Of a DNA stretch of 59,907 bases, positions 17,935-26,199 are shown piece by piece. The translations under genes were made by a program, and so were the position numbers. Below the pieces are notes generated by a model. The model saw nothing but the letters and a program-made list of their open reading frames with translations. It was not told the DNA's origin and searched no databases. The stretch comes from Lentisphaeria bacterium (GTDB lineage: Bacteria > Verrucomicrobiota > Lentisphaeria > Victivallales > Victivallaceae): contig JAFTRX010000082.1 in assembly GCA_017462015.1 (NCBI GenBank), positions 1 to 59,907 on the forward strand, written 5' to 3'. Every line of letters starts with the position of its first letter. Positions within the stretch are counted from its first letter, which is position 1.

Positions 17935-18726
17935 ATGAATGAGCGTTTAAAAAATGTCCGTCAGGTCTTTCTGGATATGGACGGAACCATCTACCACGGT
18001 TCCCGGTTGTATCCGACGACCATCCCGTTCCTCAACTTTCTCAAAAGCCGCAATATCGGCTATAAATTTCTCTCCAACAACTCTTCGTTCAGCACGCAAG
18101 AGTATGTGGCAAAACTCGGAAAACTCGGGATCACCGCCACTCCGGACGAATTTTATATTTCCACCGACTACTGCATCGACTATTTGAAGGCAAATTTTCC
18201 CGGAGTGAAAAAACTTTTCATCATGGGTATGGAGAGTATCTTTTCTGCGTTTGAAGCGGCGGGGTTCTCCGTAACTGACTCAGATCCTGATGCGGTCATC
18301 GTCGCCTTTGACCGGACTCTTACCTATGAAAAGTTGTGCAAAACCGCGTATTTCATCAAACAGGGTGTCCCGGCATTTGCCACCCATCCGGACGTATTCT
18401 GCCCCACTGACCAGCCGACGTTTCTGGTCGATTGCGGCGCCTTCATCGCCTGTCTGGAAACTGCAACGCGCTGCAAGATCACCGTTCTGGGCAAACCGGA
18501 TCCGGGCTTCCTGCGCGCCGCCGCCGCCCGTTGCGGTGTGCTTCCGGAAAACACGCTTATGGCAGGCGACCGTCTCGCCACTGATATCCGTCTGGGTCTG
18601 AACGCCGGAAGTGTCACCTGCCGCCTTACCGGGCCGGGTGCCGACCTGACACCGTGCGACGATGTGACGCCGGATATCACTGTCAACGATCTGGGTGAAC
18701 TCCAAAACATGTGGGAGAAATTATAA
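17935..18726 (+). CDS. HAD-IIA family sugar/polyol phosphatase (NagD/AraL-like)
   Basis: A 263-residue haloacid-dehalogenase hydrolase of subclass IIA. Motif I is DMDGT (14-18, Asp14 nucleophile and Asp16 acid/base). Motif II is 'FLSNNSS' (46-51). Motif III Lys187 lies in 'LGKPDPG' and motif IV is 'AGDRLATDI' (Asp212). A C2-type cap lies between motifs II and III. Relatives hydrolyse phosphoglycolate, glycerol-3-phosphate, p-nitrophenyl phosphate or UMP. Sitting directly before a glycerol-3-phosphate dehydrogenase-like gene (1 bp gap), it may act on glycerol-3-phosphate or clear a side product (inference). RBS: AAGGA before the ATG. Confidence 0.85.
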   Translation: MNERLKNVRQVFLDMDGTIYHGSRLYPTTIPFLNFLKSRNIGYKFLSNNSSFSTQEYVAKLGKLGITATPDEFYISTDYCIDYLKANFPGVKKLFIMGMESIFSAFEAAGFSVTDSDPDAVIVAFDRTLTYEKLCKTAYFIKQGVPAFATHPDVFCPTDQPTFLVDCGAFIACLETATRCKITVLGKPDPGFLRAAAARCGVLPENTLMAGDRLATDIRLGLNAGSVTCRLTGPGADLTPCDDVTPDITVNDLGELQNMWEKL

Positions 18727-18727
18727 T

Positions 18728-20182
18728 ATGATCTACGATGTAGCCATTATCGGTGCCGGTGCCTCCGGTGGTTCGACCGCGTATCAGCTTTCGCATTACA
18801 ACGTAAATGCGATCTTGCTGGAAAAGTGCTGCGATGCTTCTTTCGGTGTCTCCAAAGCCAACAGCGGTATCGTTCACGGCGGATTTCACCATCCGACCAC
18901 CAGTTTGAAGGCAAAACTTGAAGTCGAATCCATCAAAAAATTTGATGCTCTCAAAGCGGAACTCCACTTCCCCTTCGACCGGTGCGGAATTCTGGTTGCC
19001 GCATTTTCGGAAGAGGAACTTGACGTCTGCCGCAAACTTTTTGAACAGGGCAAAGCCAACGGCATATCCAATCTGGTGTGGTGCAGCAAAGAAGATATGC
19101 TCCGCCGCGAACCCAAACTCAACTCCCATGTCACCGGCGGATTTTTCGCTCCGGACGGCGGTGTTATCGAACCTTACGCCTACGTTCAGCGCCTGGTGGA
19201 GTCTGCTTCCGCCAACGGTGTCGCGCTCGGCTTCAACAGCAAAGTGGTCAAAGGTGAGTTCGCTGATGGAGTATGGAATTTGACCGATGAACAGGGTTCG
19301 ATCATTCAGGCGCGCTATGTGGTCAATGCCGCCGGACTCTATGCAGATAAGGTCTCAGAAGCGTGCGGCGCAGAAAAATTCACCATCAGCCCCCGCAAAG
19401 GTGAAGAATACCTCCTTGACCGGGAAAGTCCTGCCCGTCCCAACCACGTTGTCTTCCCCGTTCCGTCCAAACACTCAAAAGGCGTGCTGGTCATCCCCAC
19501 CGTCGGCGGCACGACCATGATCGGACCTACTGCGGATGTGGTGGAGGAAAAAACCGACGACTACACAACTGCCGAAAACTTCTCCCGTATTTTGAAACTG
19601 GTTGAACCGATGGTCTCCGGCATCAGTGCCCGGGATGTCATCACCAGTTTTTCCGGTCTGCGTCCGGTGATCTTGGAGCAGGAGGATTTTTACATTGCCC
19701 CGTCGGAAAAAGTGGCGAACTTCATTCAGGTTGCCGGTATCCAATCCCCCGGACTGACCGCCTCCCCCGCCATTGGTGAATATGTCACCCGGCTCCTTGC
19801 CGAAGCCGGTCTCAAACTGGAAAAGCGCACCGCTCCGCGCGTTACGCTCTCTCCCGCCATTGAGGCACGCAAACTTGCCGCAACTGAACTCGCTCAGCTC
19901 CATGCGGAAAACCCCGCTGTCACCGACTGGGTCTGCCGGTGTGAAAAAATCTCTGAAGCGGAGATCGTTGAAGCAGTCCGCCACGGTCACACCACTTTGG
20001 ACGGCGTTAAATTCTACACCAGATCCGGAATGGGCAGATGCCAGGGCGGCTTCTGCTCCGCCCGCATTATGCGCATTATCGCCAGAGAAAGCGGTATCCC
20101 GCTGGAAGAACTGACCAAACGCGGCGGCAACAGTTATCTGCTTGCCGGTAAACTCGGTTCGCTGGAAGTGAAAGGAAATTGA
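18728..20182 (+). CDS. FAD-dependent glycerol-3-phosphate dehydrogenase-like oxidoreductase with BFD-type [2Fe-2S] domain
   Basis: A 484-residue GlpA/GlpO-like flavoprotein. The FAD-binding 'IIGAGASGGSTAY' lies at the N-terminus and 'VNAAGLYAD' is typical of the DAO fold. The 'SGLRPV' block and C-terminal 'VCRCEKISEAEI...MGRCQGGFC' give four cysteines of a BFD-like Fe-S domain, as in GlpA. It is likely to oxidise glycerol-3-phosphate to dihydroxyacetone phosphate or a related alpha-hydroxy substrate. The neighbouring oxidoreductase and DUF1667 genes form the three-gene set known beside glpK in Thermotoga and clostridia. Start: GGGAGA upstream of the ATG. No glpK is in the window. Confidence 0.83.
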   Translation: MIYDVAIIGAGASGGSTAYQLSHYNVNAILLEKCCDASFGVSKANSGIVHGGFHHPTTSLKAKLEVESIKKFDALKAELHFPFDRCGILVAAFSEEELDVCRKLFEQGKANGISNLVWCSKEDMLRREPKLNSHVTGGFFAPDGGVIEPYAYVQRLVESASANGVALGFNSKVVKGEFADGVWNLTDEQGSIIQARYVVNAAGLYADKVSEACGAEKFTISPRKGEEYLLDRESPARPNHVVFPVPSKHSKGVLVIPTVGGTTMIGPTADVVEEKTDDYTTAENFSRILKLVEPMVSGISARDVITSFSGLRPVILEQEDFYIAPSEKVANFIQVAGIQSPGLTASPAIGEYVTRLLAEAGLKLEKRTAPRVTLSPAIEARKLAATELAQLHAENPAVTDWVCRCEKISEAEIVEAVRHGHTTLDGVKFYTRSGMGRCQGGFCSARIMRIIARESGIPLEELTKRGGNSYLLAGKLGSLEVKGN

Positions 20183-20184
20183 TC

Positions 20185-21432
20185 ATGATCGAATATATCA
20201 AGCGTGATGTTGCCGTTATCGGCGCCGGTGCTGCCGGTTTATTCGCGGCAGCAGAGACTATGAAAGGCGGTTGTTCCACCATCGTCATAGACCGGGAACA
20301 GCGTGCCGGCGGTATTCTCAACCAGTGTATCCACAACGGTTTCGGTCTCCACTGTTTCAAAGAGGAGTTGACCGGACCTGAATTCGCCGCCAAGGCATTT
20401 GAACTTGCCCGATCTGCCGATGCGGAATTCCGTTTCGGAACCACCGTCCGCAGCATAAAGCGTAACGACGATGGAACTTTCACTCTGGAAATGCTCTCCC
20501 GCGCTCACGGTGTCACCCTGCTCGACTGCAAAGCGGTCATCATGGCGGTCGGATGCCGTGAACGCAACCGCGGCAACCTCGCCGTCCCCGGCCGCCGCCC
20601 CGCCGGTGTCTGGACTGCCGGTACGGCGCAGAAACTGCTCAATATCGAAGGCGTTATCCCCGGGAAGAGTGCGGTCATCGTCGGTTCCGGCGACATCGGT
20701 CTTATCATGGCGCGCCGGATGAGCTGGTGCGGTGTCAAGGTGCAGGCGGTCATCGAAATCATGCCCCGCCCCTCCGGTCTGGTGCGCAACATCGCCCAGT
20801 GCCTCGATGACTTCAATATCCCGCTGCACCTTTCACATCAGGTGGTGAACATCCACGGTACGGAACACGTCACCGGTGTTGATGCCGCGCCGCTGGTCGA
20901 CGGTAAACCGGATATGGAAAATATCAAGCACTTTGATTGCGACACGATTTTGTTCTCCGTTGGTCTTGTTCCCTCCAACGAACTCATGCTGCCGCTGGGT
21001 GTGGAGATCGACCCCAACACCGGCGGAGCAAAAGTTGACTCCAACGGCGAAACCAATGTTCCGGGCATCTTCGTTGCCGGAAATGCGCTCCACGTTCACG
21101 ATCTGGTGGACTTTGTCGCCGAAGAGGCCGCAGAAACCGCGCACGCGGTTGTCCGCAAACTCAACGGTACTGCCCCCTGCCCGCGCTATGCGGCAAACAC
21201 CAGAAACAATCTGCGTTATGTGGCGCCTTTGAAATTTGCTTCCGGCGAAAAAATCCATTTCCGTTTCCGTCCCACCATCACCTGCGAAAAAGCCATCCTT
21301 ACCGCTTGCGATGCCGGCGGCAACGAAATCAAACGCTGGACAAAAATGTTTGTCTGTCCGGCAGAGATGATACAAATCGAACTTGATGCCCCCGGCAGTG
21401 ATATAACCTTCAATCTGGAAGAGGTGAAATAA
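20185..21432 (+). CDS. NAD(P)/FAD-dependent oxidoreductase partner of the GlpA-like protein
   Basis: A 415-residue pyridine-nucleotide-disulfide-type flavoprotein. The FAD motif 'VIGAGAAGLFAA' is near the N-terminus, a second dinucleotide motif 'IVGSGDIGLIMARRM' mid-protein, and the late FAD block 'PGIFVAGNALHVHDLVDFV' follows. No redox CxxC of the reductase type is seen. It is the usual second subunit of the GlpA-like/FAD/DUF1667 set and probably passes electrons between the dehydrogenase and a carrier (inference). The ATG with AAAGGA 9 bp upstream was preferred to an in-frame TTG six bases earlier. The stop overlaps the next ATG by one base. Confidence 0.82.
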   Translation: MIEYIKRDVAVIGAGAAGLFAAAETMKGGCSTIVIDREQRAGGILNQCIHNGFGLHCFKEELTGPEFAAKAFELARSADAEFRFGTTVRSIKRNDDGTFTLEMLSRAHGVTLLDCKAVIMAVGCRERNRGNLAVPGRRPAGVWTAGTAQKLLNIEGVIPGKSAVIVGSGDIGLIMARRMSWCGVKVQAVIEIMPRPSGLVRNIAQCLDDFNIPLHLSHQVVNIHGTEHVTGVDAAPLVDGKPDMENIKHFDCDTILFSVGLVPSNELMLPLGVEIDPNTGGAKVDSNGETNVPGIFVAGNALHVHDLVDFVAEEAAETAHAVVRKLNGTAPCPRYAANTRNNLRYVAPLKFASGEKIHFRFRPTITCEKAILTACDAGGNEIKRWTKMFVCPAEMIQIELDAPGSDITFNLEEVK

Positions 21433-21788
21433 TGAAAAAATCCCTCATTTGCATAAGTTGTCCCCGCGGTTGTCACTTGGAAATATCTTCCGCCGCCGCA
21501 GGCGAATGGCTCGTCAGCGGCAATCAGTGTCCGCGCGGCAAACAGTACGCGATCCAGGAAGCCACCGACCCGCGCCGCATGTTGACTGCCGCTGTTCCGG
21601 CAAAAGTTGACGGCGTTCCGTGTGCTTCCGTCCGCAGTACCTCTCCGCTTCCGGTGGCTCTGATTCCGGAACTGCTCAACACTCTCTACAAAATGCGTCT
21701 TGACACCCCGGCCAAGCGCGGCGATGTTTTACTCGCCAACTGGAAAGACTCCGGCATTGACATCATATTCAGTGCCGATTTTTTGTGA
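21432..21788 (+). CDS. DUF1667 (molybdopterin-oxidoreductase-like Cys-rich) protein
   Basis: A 118-residue protein with four N-terminal cysteines: 'CISCPRGCHLEI' then 'GNQCPRGKQYA'. This is the typical DUF1667 pattern (C-x2-C-x3-C ... C-P-R-G), likely to bind an Fe-S cluster. The C-terminal 'GVLLANWKDSGIDIIFS'-type end ('GDVLLANWKDSGIDII') is also characteristic. It completes the three-protein complex with the two flavoproteins upstream, and its ATG overlaps the previous stop (TAATG). An R1 repeat begins within a few bases of the stop. Confidence 0.85.
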   Translation: MKKSLICISCPRGCHLEISSAAAGEWLVSGNQCPRGKQYAIQEATDPRRMLTAAVPAKVDGVPCASVRSTSPLPVALIPELLNTLYKMRLDTPAKRGDVLLANWKDSGIDIIFSADFL

Positions 21789-22000
21789 GGGGCGACGATC
21801 TCGCTTGCTACTGCGAGCCTTTCCGGCGGACGGCGGCTCGGTTGAGGACGCAAGTCCACCTTGTCCCGGCGTAGCTTCAGCGAAGACGGAGCCCTCGCCG
21901 CCGCCTTGGAAAAACTCGCATTAGCGGCGTGATATCGCCGCCTATGAACTTGGCTGGCGGTGTGTCGCCTGACGGCGACCAAGGTAGTGGTGATGGGCGC
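21789..22000 (-). repeat. R1 dispersed repeat, copy c
   Basis: Starts right at the DUF1667 stop with 'ggcgacgatctcgcttgcta'. It contains 'gccttggaaaaactcgcatt' and 'gatatcgccgcctatgaac', and ends with 'tgtcgcctgacggcga', a TGAC-loop hairpin. It is the same element, same orientation relative to the gene before it, as the R1 copies after 138, 34,227 and 48,362. Together with R3b it fills the 467-bp gap; no gene is supported there. Confidence 0.8.
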
Positions 22001-22049
22001 CACCTGCCGGTGGCTTATGAAACGCCTTGCGGCATTTTTTTCGGCATGC

Positions 22050-22195
22050 GCCAACCCAATCCGCTACTCACTCCAGTTGGCTGTCATACAAGTCCTACTT
22101 GTCCTACACGTCCTACACTAAGCTCCCGCTCCACGTGGCACTTTGCAGTGCGCCAGCCGCCGGCCCACTCCGCCGCTCTCTGCAGTGCGCCAGCT
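22050..22195 (+). repeat. R3 dispersed repeat, copy b
   Basis: 'ccaatccgctactcactcca' leads into four 9-bp units (GTCATACAA, GTCCTACTT, GTCCTACAC, GTCCTACAC) at 22083-22118. Then comes 'ctccacgtggcactttgcag', with hairpin GCACT-GCAA-AGTGC on the minus strand. Here every unit uses CTAC/ATAC, unlike the CCGAC units at 48.5 kb. Confidence 0.8.
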
Positions 22196-22201
22196 GCCAG
22201 C

Positions 22202-22240
22202 AAAAAAAAGCGGCAACTTCCACTTATGGGAGTTGCCGCT
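22202..22240 (-). terminator. Rho-independent terminator of the ceramidase-like gene
   Basis: A 12-bp stem, GCGGCAACTTCC/GGGAGTTGCCGC with one mismatch, lies at 22210-22240. On the minus strand it is followed by eight T residues. It starts 16 bp after the stop codon. Confidence 0.85.
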
Positions 22241-22255
22241 TACGCTTACAAAGCA

Positions 22256-23611
22256 TTATTTCTTGATAAGCTCCTGCCAACCGGCGATCAGTGCCTCAGC
22301 AGTACATTTGGAATATCCGGATGAGCGGGGAGTATCCTCATAACCGCCGCGACCATAGTTCCAGGGGTTGGGAATGTAGCCGCCGTAGTAGCCTTCACCG
22401 CCGTTGCAGTTACCATGGGAGGTAAGGAAGCAGAACTTACCGGCACAGACACCTTTGCGCACCTGAAGACCGATTTCCACAAACGGCTCACTGGGAAGTG
22501 AACCGAGAATGGTGTTGTCGCCGAATTTGAAACAGCTCAACAGGAAACGCGGTCCCTGAGTACGGTTGACGATCTTCAGCAGCGCGTTGGCAAAATATTT
22601 GAGCGCGAACGGAGTTCCTTTGGCAAGGTCTTCGCTGGTCAAATCCTTCACCGATTCCGGGCTGTCAACGTCAATATCGGGATATTTCGCCATGATAGCC
22701 TCGGCTTCAGCAATTTCCGCAGCTTCAACTTCCCGGGTTCCCGTGGTGACGACCTGAGAGTTGACGGAGAAACCTTCGCCGCTGATGGGGGACAATTTAT
22801 CCAGCGCGGCAAGGACAGTTTCGGCATAGCCGGTTCCGATACGCACCGGTTCGTCACAGCAGGTCTGATCCATGTCAGTGGTAACATCGAAGTGGTTGAT
22901 GTTGCCGCTGGTACCGACCATCGGAACCATCATCGCGCCCGGAGCCAGTTTCGGTTCCACGATGCGGCGCAGCACACCCGGCCAGTCGGCAGAAACACCG
23001 CAACCGCCGATGGTGTCAGTATGGTTGACCATGGAGGTGAAGAGCAATTTGATTCCGGCAGCAGTACGGAAGGCGATCATCGGGATCTCAGGGTCGATAT
23101 CACCTTCGGGACGGGCGATTTCCGGATTGAGTTTACCGGGGTTGGTGACCACGCGGCCGTCTTTCATCCAGTAACGGCGGTTGAACATATAACGGAAATC
23201 TCTGGTCATACCGGTCAGGATCTCACCTTCTTCCATATTGTTCAACGCATCCTGCAACGCTTCAGCAGCTTTTTTACCGGCAAAGGCGTTGTAAACATCC
23301 GTGTTCGGATCTCCGCCGGTAAGCGGTGCAGTGTGGGTGTGCGTTGCGGCGATAAGCAGATTATTTTCATCGAAACCGGTGATACCGGCAGCGGTGATGG
23401 CATCGCGGATGGCACCGTAAAGCAGCCAGTTGATCGACAGGATGTCGAGATGGATGATCGCGCCGCGCTTGTTGCCGTCATCGAAGACGACCGCACGCAC
23501 TTCGAGATCATCGAGCACGCGATTCCACGGACGGCGGTTGAAATAACCGGCAAGAGAGATCGGAACTTCCGGATTGATACAGCGGCGACCGATACCGAAT
23601 TTGATTTTCAT
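22256..23611 (-). CDS. Neutral/alkaline non-lysosomal ceramidase-like hydrolase (paralogue 1)
   Basis: A 451-residue protein resembling the N-terminal catalytic part of the neutral ceramidase family. It has 'GIGRRCINPEVPISLAGYF', 'ATHTHTAPLTG' (the zinc-binding His-x-His region), 'GTSGNINHFDV' and 'MVNHTDTIG'. The family's usual length is over 600 with a signal peptide; this form is short and has none, so it should be cytoplasmic. A ceramide substrate is therefore doubtful; it may be another amide- or ester-hydrolysing metalloenzyme. Start: GGGAAG before the ATG. It is closely similar to the 47,028 gene ('NRRYWMKDGRVVTNPGKLNP' against 'NRRYIMKNGKTLTNPGKLNP'). Confidence 0.75.
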   Translation of the reverse strand: MKIKFGIGRRCINPEVPISLAGYFNRRPWNRVLDDLEVRAVVFDDGNKRGAIIHLDILSINWLLYGAIRDAITAAGITGFDENNLLIAATHTHTAPLTGGDPNTDVYNAFAGKKAAEALQDALNNMEEGEILTGMTRDFRYMFNRRYWMKDGRVVTNPGKLNPEIARPEGDIDPEIPMIAFRTAAGIKLLFTSMVNHTDTIGGCGVSADWPGVLRRIVEPKLAPGAMMVPMVGTSGNINHFDVTTDMDQTCCDEPVRIGTGYAETVLAALDKLSPISGEGFSVNSQVVTTGTREVEAAEIAEAEAIMAKYPDIDVDSPESVKDLTSEDLAKGTPFALKYFANALLKIVNRTQGPRFLLSCFKFGDNTILGSLPSEPFVEIGLQVRKGVCAGKFCFLTSHGNCNGGEGYYGGYIPNPWNYGRGGYEDTPRSSGYSKCTAEALIAGWQELIKK

Positions 23612-23639
23612 AATAAACTTCCCTTCAAATTTACAATGC

Positions 23640-23685
23640 GACACGGAACGGCAACCTCCTCAGTTGCCATTCCGTGTCACTTTTT
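23640..23685. terminator. Long stem-loop between the EF-G-like and ceramidase-like genes
   Basis: GACACGGAACGGCAAC (23640-23655) pairs with GTTGCCATTCCGTGTC (23663-23678) with one mismatch. The T run (23681-23685) lies on the plus-strand side, whereas both flanking genes are on the minus strand. It is a strong hairpin but without a U tract for the minus-strand transcript. Confidence 0.6.
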
Positions 23686-23723
23686 CTGACTTATTTATAA
23701 TTTACATCAACTTTACGGATTTT

Positions 23724-25733
23724 TCAATCCTTATCCGCTTCCGGCTGATATTTTGCAATGATATCATTGGCAACATTGCCGGGAACCTGTTCATAGCGGT
23801 CGAAATTCATCTCAAACGAACCGCGTCCCTGCGTCATACTGCGCAGTTCGGTGGCATATTTGAACATCTCCGCCATGGGAACTTCCGCATGCACCACCTG
23901 AAGACCTTCGTCCACCGACATACCCAGCACGCGGCCGCGCTTGTGGTTCAAGTCGCCGGTAATGTCGCCCATGTAGGAATCGGGGATATGGATATCGACC
24001 TTCATAATGGGTTCCAGCAGCACCGGTTTTGCCTGTGCGATCGCCTCCCGGAACGCCATACGTCCGGCAATTTTGAACGCCATTTCGTTGGAGTCTACCG
24101 GGTGATATTTACCATCGTAAACCGAAACCTTTATCCGTTCCATGGTACAGCCGACCAGCGGTCCGGAGGTCATGACTTCCTGGATGCCCTTTTCGATGGC
24201 AGGGATGAAGTTTTTGGGAACCGCGCCGCCGACCACATCATTGGAGAACTCGTAACCGGCATCATTGTAGGATATGCGCAGATAAACTTCAGCAAACTGT
24301 CCGGCACCGCCGGTCTGTTTTTTGTGACGGTAATGACCTTCACCGGATGCCGTGATAGTTTCGCGGTACGGAACCTTCGGCGTGGAAAGAACAGCTTCCA
24401 CTTTGAACTGCTCCTTCAACCGCTTGGCAACGATACCGAGGTGCTGATCCCCCATACCGGAGAGGATGAACTCGTGTGTCTCATCCTGCCGGGAAAGCCG
24501 GACGGTGGGATCACATTCGGCAATCTTCTGGAGACCGGCGGCGATTTTTTCATCGTCACCGTTTTTGGCAGCAGTGACGGCATAGGACATGGTGGCTCCG
24601 GGGAACACAATTCCGGGCAGAGATTTACAGTTGGCATTGGCGGCAACGGTATCCCCGATGTTGGTGTTTTTGAGCTTTGCCACAGCAAAAATGGCTCCGG
24701 GACCGGCATCGGAAGTCTGGGTTTGGGTCTTACCGTTCATAGAGAGCAGCTGACCGAAACGCTCCTTCTGTCCGGTAGTGATGTTATAAACTTCGCTGTC
24801 CGCTTTGAACGTACCGGTGACCGTGCGGATAAATGCCAGCTGACCGCTGAACTGGTCGTTGACACTGCGGAAGACCACGCCGTACGCCTCCCCGTCGGCG
24901 GAGATGACCTCCGGTCCGCCCGGAAGCGGAACATATTCCAGCGGAGTCGGGAAGATATCAACGATATTATCCATAAGCTCATCGATTCCGATGCCTTTGC
25001 TGGAACTTCCGGCAAAAACCGGAATGGTACTGCCGGAACGGATGCTGGCACGCAAGCCCTGACGCAGTTCATCGGTGGTCAATTCCTCTCCGGCGAGGTA
25101 ACGTTCCATCAACGCTTCATCAGTTTCGGCAATGGCATCGAGCCAGAGAGCTTTACATTCAGCGACATCATCGGCGATATCAGCCGGGATATCGGTGTCG
25201 AACAGAACGTTGACCACTTTGGAAAATTCCGCAGCTTTACCAACCGGCCAGTAAAGCGGGATGATCACGTTTTTTCCGTGATTTTTGCGCATGACCTCCA
25301 AGGTTGCGCGGAAATCGGCACGATCTTTGTCGAGACGGTTGACGAAACCGAAACGGGGGATCTTGCGCGCTTTGGAAACTTTCCAGGCGCGGGCGGTACC
25401 GACCTGAGGACCGTCAATGGCATCAATGACCACGATAGCGGCATCGGCGGCACGGATAGCTCCGACGACCTGACCGACGAACTCACCATATCCGGGAGTG
25501 TCGACAAAATAGAAGTGGTGATCTTTCCAGGAGCAGTTCATCGTGGAGGCATAAACACTGGATTGCTTTTCCAGCTCTTCCGCCATAAAATCGCTTACGG
25601 TGTTCTTCGATTCGATCGAACCGGCGCGGGCTATTGCACCTGCCTTGAAGAGCATCTGTTCGCAAAGTGTTGTTTTTCCACTCCCGGAGTGACCGGCTAT
25701 GACGAAGTTGCGGTATTTGGCGGCATCGGACAT
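23724..25733 (-). CDS. Elongation factor G-like GTPase (EF-G2/PRK12740-type paralogue)
   Basis: A 669-residue translational GTPase. G1 is GHSGSGKT (14-21), a form typical of the EF-G-like paralogue rather than canonical EF-G (GHIDAGKT). G3 is 'DTPGY' and G4 is 'NRLDKD', with Arg replacing the usual Lys of NKxD. Domains II-V follow: 'GGAGQFAEVYLRI' and 'PVDSNEMAFKIAGRMAFREA' are standard EF-G blocks of domains IV-V. Likely role: accessory ribosomal translocation or recycling factor. Start by an excellent AAAGGAGCTG ribosome site. It has its own promoter; a long stem-loop follows. Confidence 0.87.
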   Translation of the reverse strand: MSDAAKYRNFVIAGHSGSGKTTLCEQMLFKAGAIARAGSIESKNTVSDFMAEELEKQSSVYASTMNCSWKDHHFYFVDTPGYGEFVGQVVGAIRAADAAIVVIDAIDGPQVGTARAWKVSKARKIPRFGFVNRLDKDRADFRATLEVMRKNHGKNVIIPLYWPVGKAAEFSKVVNVLFDTDIPADIADDVAECKALWLDAIAETDEALMERYLAGEELTTDELRQGLRASIRSGSTIPVFAGSSSKGIGIDELMDNIVDIFPTPLEYVPLPGGPEVISADGEAYGVVFRSVNDQFSGQLAFIRTVTGTFKADSEVYNITTGQKERFGQLLSMNGKTQTQTSDAGPGAIFAVAKLKNTNIGDTVAANANCKSLPGIVFPGATMSYAVTAAKNGDDEKIAAGLQKIAECDPTVRLSRQDETHEFILSGMGDQHLGIVAKRLKEQFKVEAVLSTPKVPYRETITASGEGHYRHKKQTGGAGQFAEVYLRISYNDAGYEFSNDVVGGAVPKNFIPAIEKGIQEVMTSGPLVGCTMERIKVSVYDGKYHPVDSNEMAFKIAGRMAFREAIAQAKPVLLEPIMKVDIHIPDSYMGDITGDLNHKRGRVLGMSVDEGLQVVHAEVPMAEMFKYATELRSMTQGRGSFEMNFDRYEQVPGNVANDIIAKYQPEADKD

Positions 25734-26103
25734 TTTACAGCTCCTTTCCGGAATTTCTTCTATTCCGTTGTTTGTGTTGAAAATCCTTTCCACTTGCTTA
25801 CAATGACACGTTTCCCGGTAATTGTCAAGCTGTTTTTCAAAAAAAATGCAAATTTTCCTGCATTTTTCATCTTTCAGAAGCACTTTATTCTGTACAGTTT
25901 AATGTATACAGCAAGAGGTATACCCTATACTGTTTTTAGAGTATATTTTTGGGGACAGCTTGAGGAGTTGCAGAACGACAGGACAGACAAATAACCCAGC
26001 AATCTCCGTTCTCTTCCGTTCCCATTCCGTACAAAACGGCTCGCGCAACAGCCCGTCTTTTGTTGTCCAACCGTTAAATGTAAGAAAATTTTACAAAAAA
26101 GAG
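25734..26103. other. Gene-free divergent region (466 bp to 26199) with AT-rich inverted motifs
   Basis: Besides the two predicted promoters, 25894-25940 holds partly symmetrical 'CTGTACAG', 'GTATACAG' and 'CTATACTG' motifs that could bind a regulator. 26007-26031 holds loosely repeated 'TCCGTT/TCCGTA' units like a decayed R3 array. No open frame with a ribosome site was found. Confidence 0.4.
25800..25828 (-). promoter_or_regulatory. Predicted promoter of the EF-G-like gene
   Basis: On the minus strand: TTGACA (25823-25828), 17 bp, CATTGT (25800-25805), about 65 bp upstream of the ATG. Confidence 0.4.
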
Positions 26104-26132
26104 TTGCTTTTTTTGTATAAAGCGGTTATATT
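26104..26132 (+). promoter_or_regulatory. Predicted promoter of the 26200 operon
   Basis: TTGCTT (26104-26109), 17 bp, TATATT (26127-26132), 67 bp before the ATG. Confidence 0.45.
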
Positions 26133-26199
26133 TTATTTATGTATAAGTGAAATTATGACTTTTCAGTTTAAGAATCACCAAATTTTGGAGGAAACCATC

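Noticed and set aside
22083-22118. R3 arrays as CRISPR repeats or as a repetitive protein (SYKSYLSYTSYT)
   Set aside because: Units are 9-10 bp with no spacers and no cas genes. The frames are short, lack ribosome sites and continue into non-coding hairpins.
25600-25733. EF-G-like protein as the main EF-G or a tetracycline-resistance protein
   Set aside because: The G1 form GHSGSGKT and overall length fit the EF-G-like paralogue group; nothing indicates TetM-type features.
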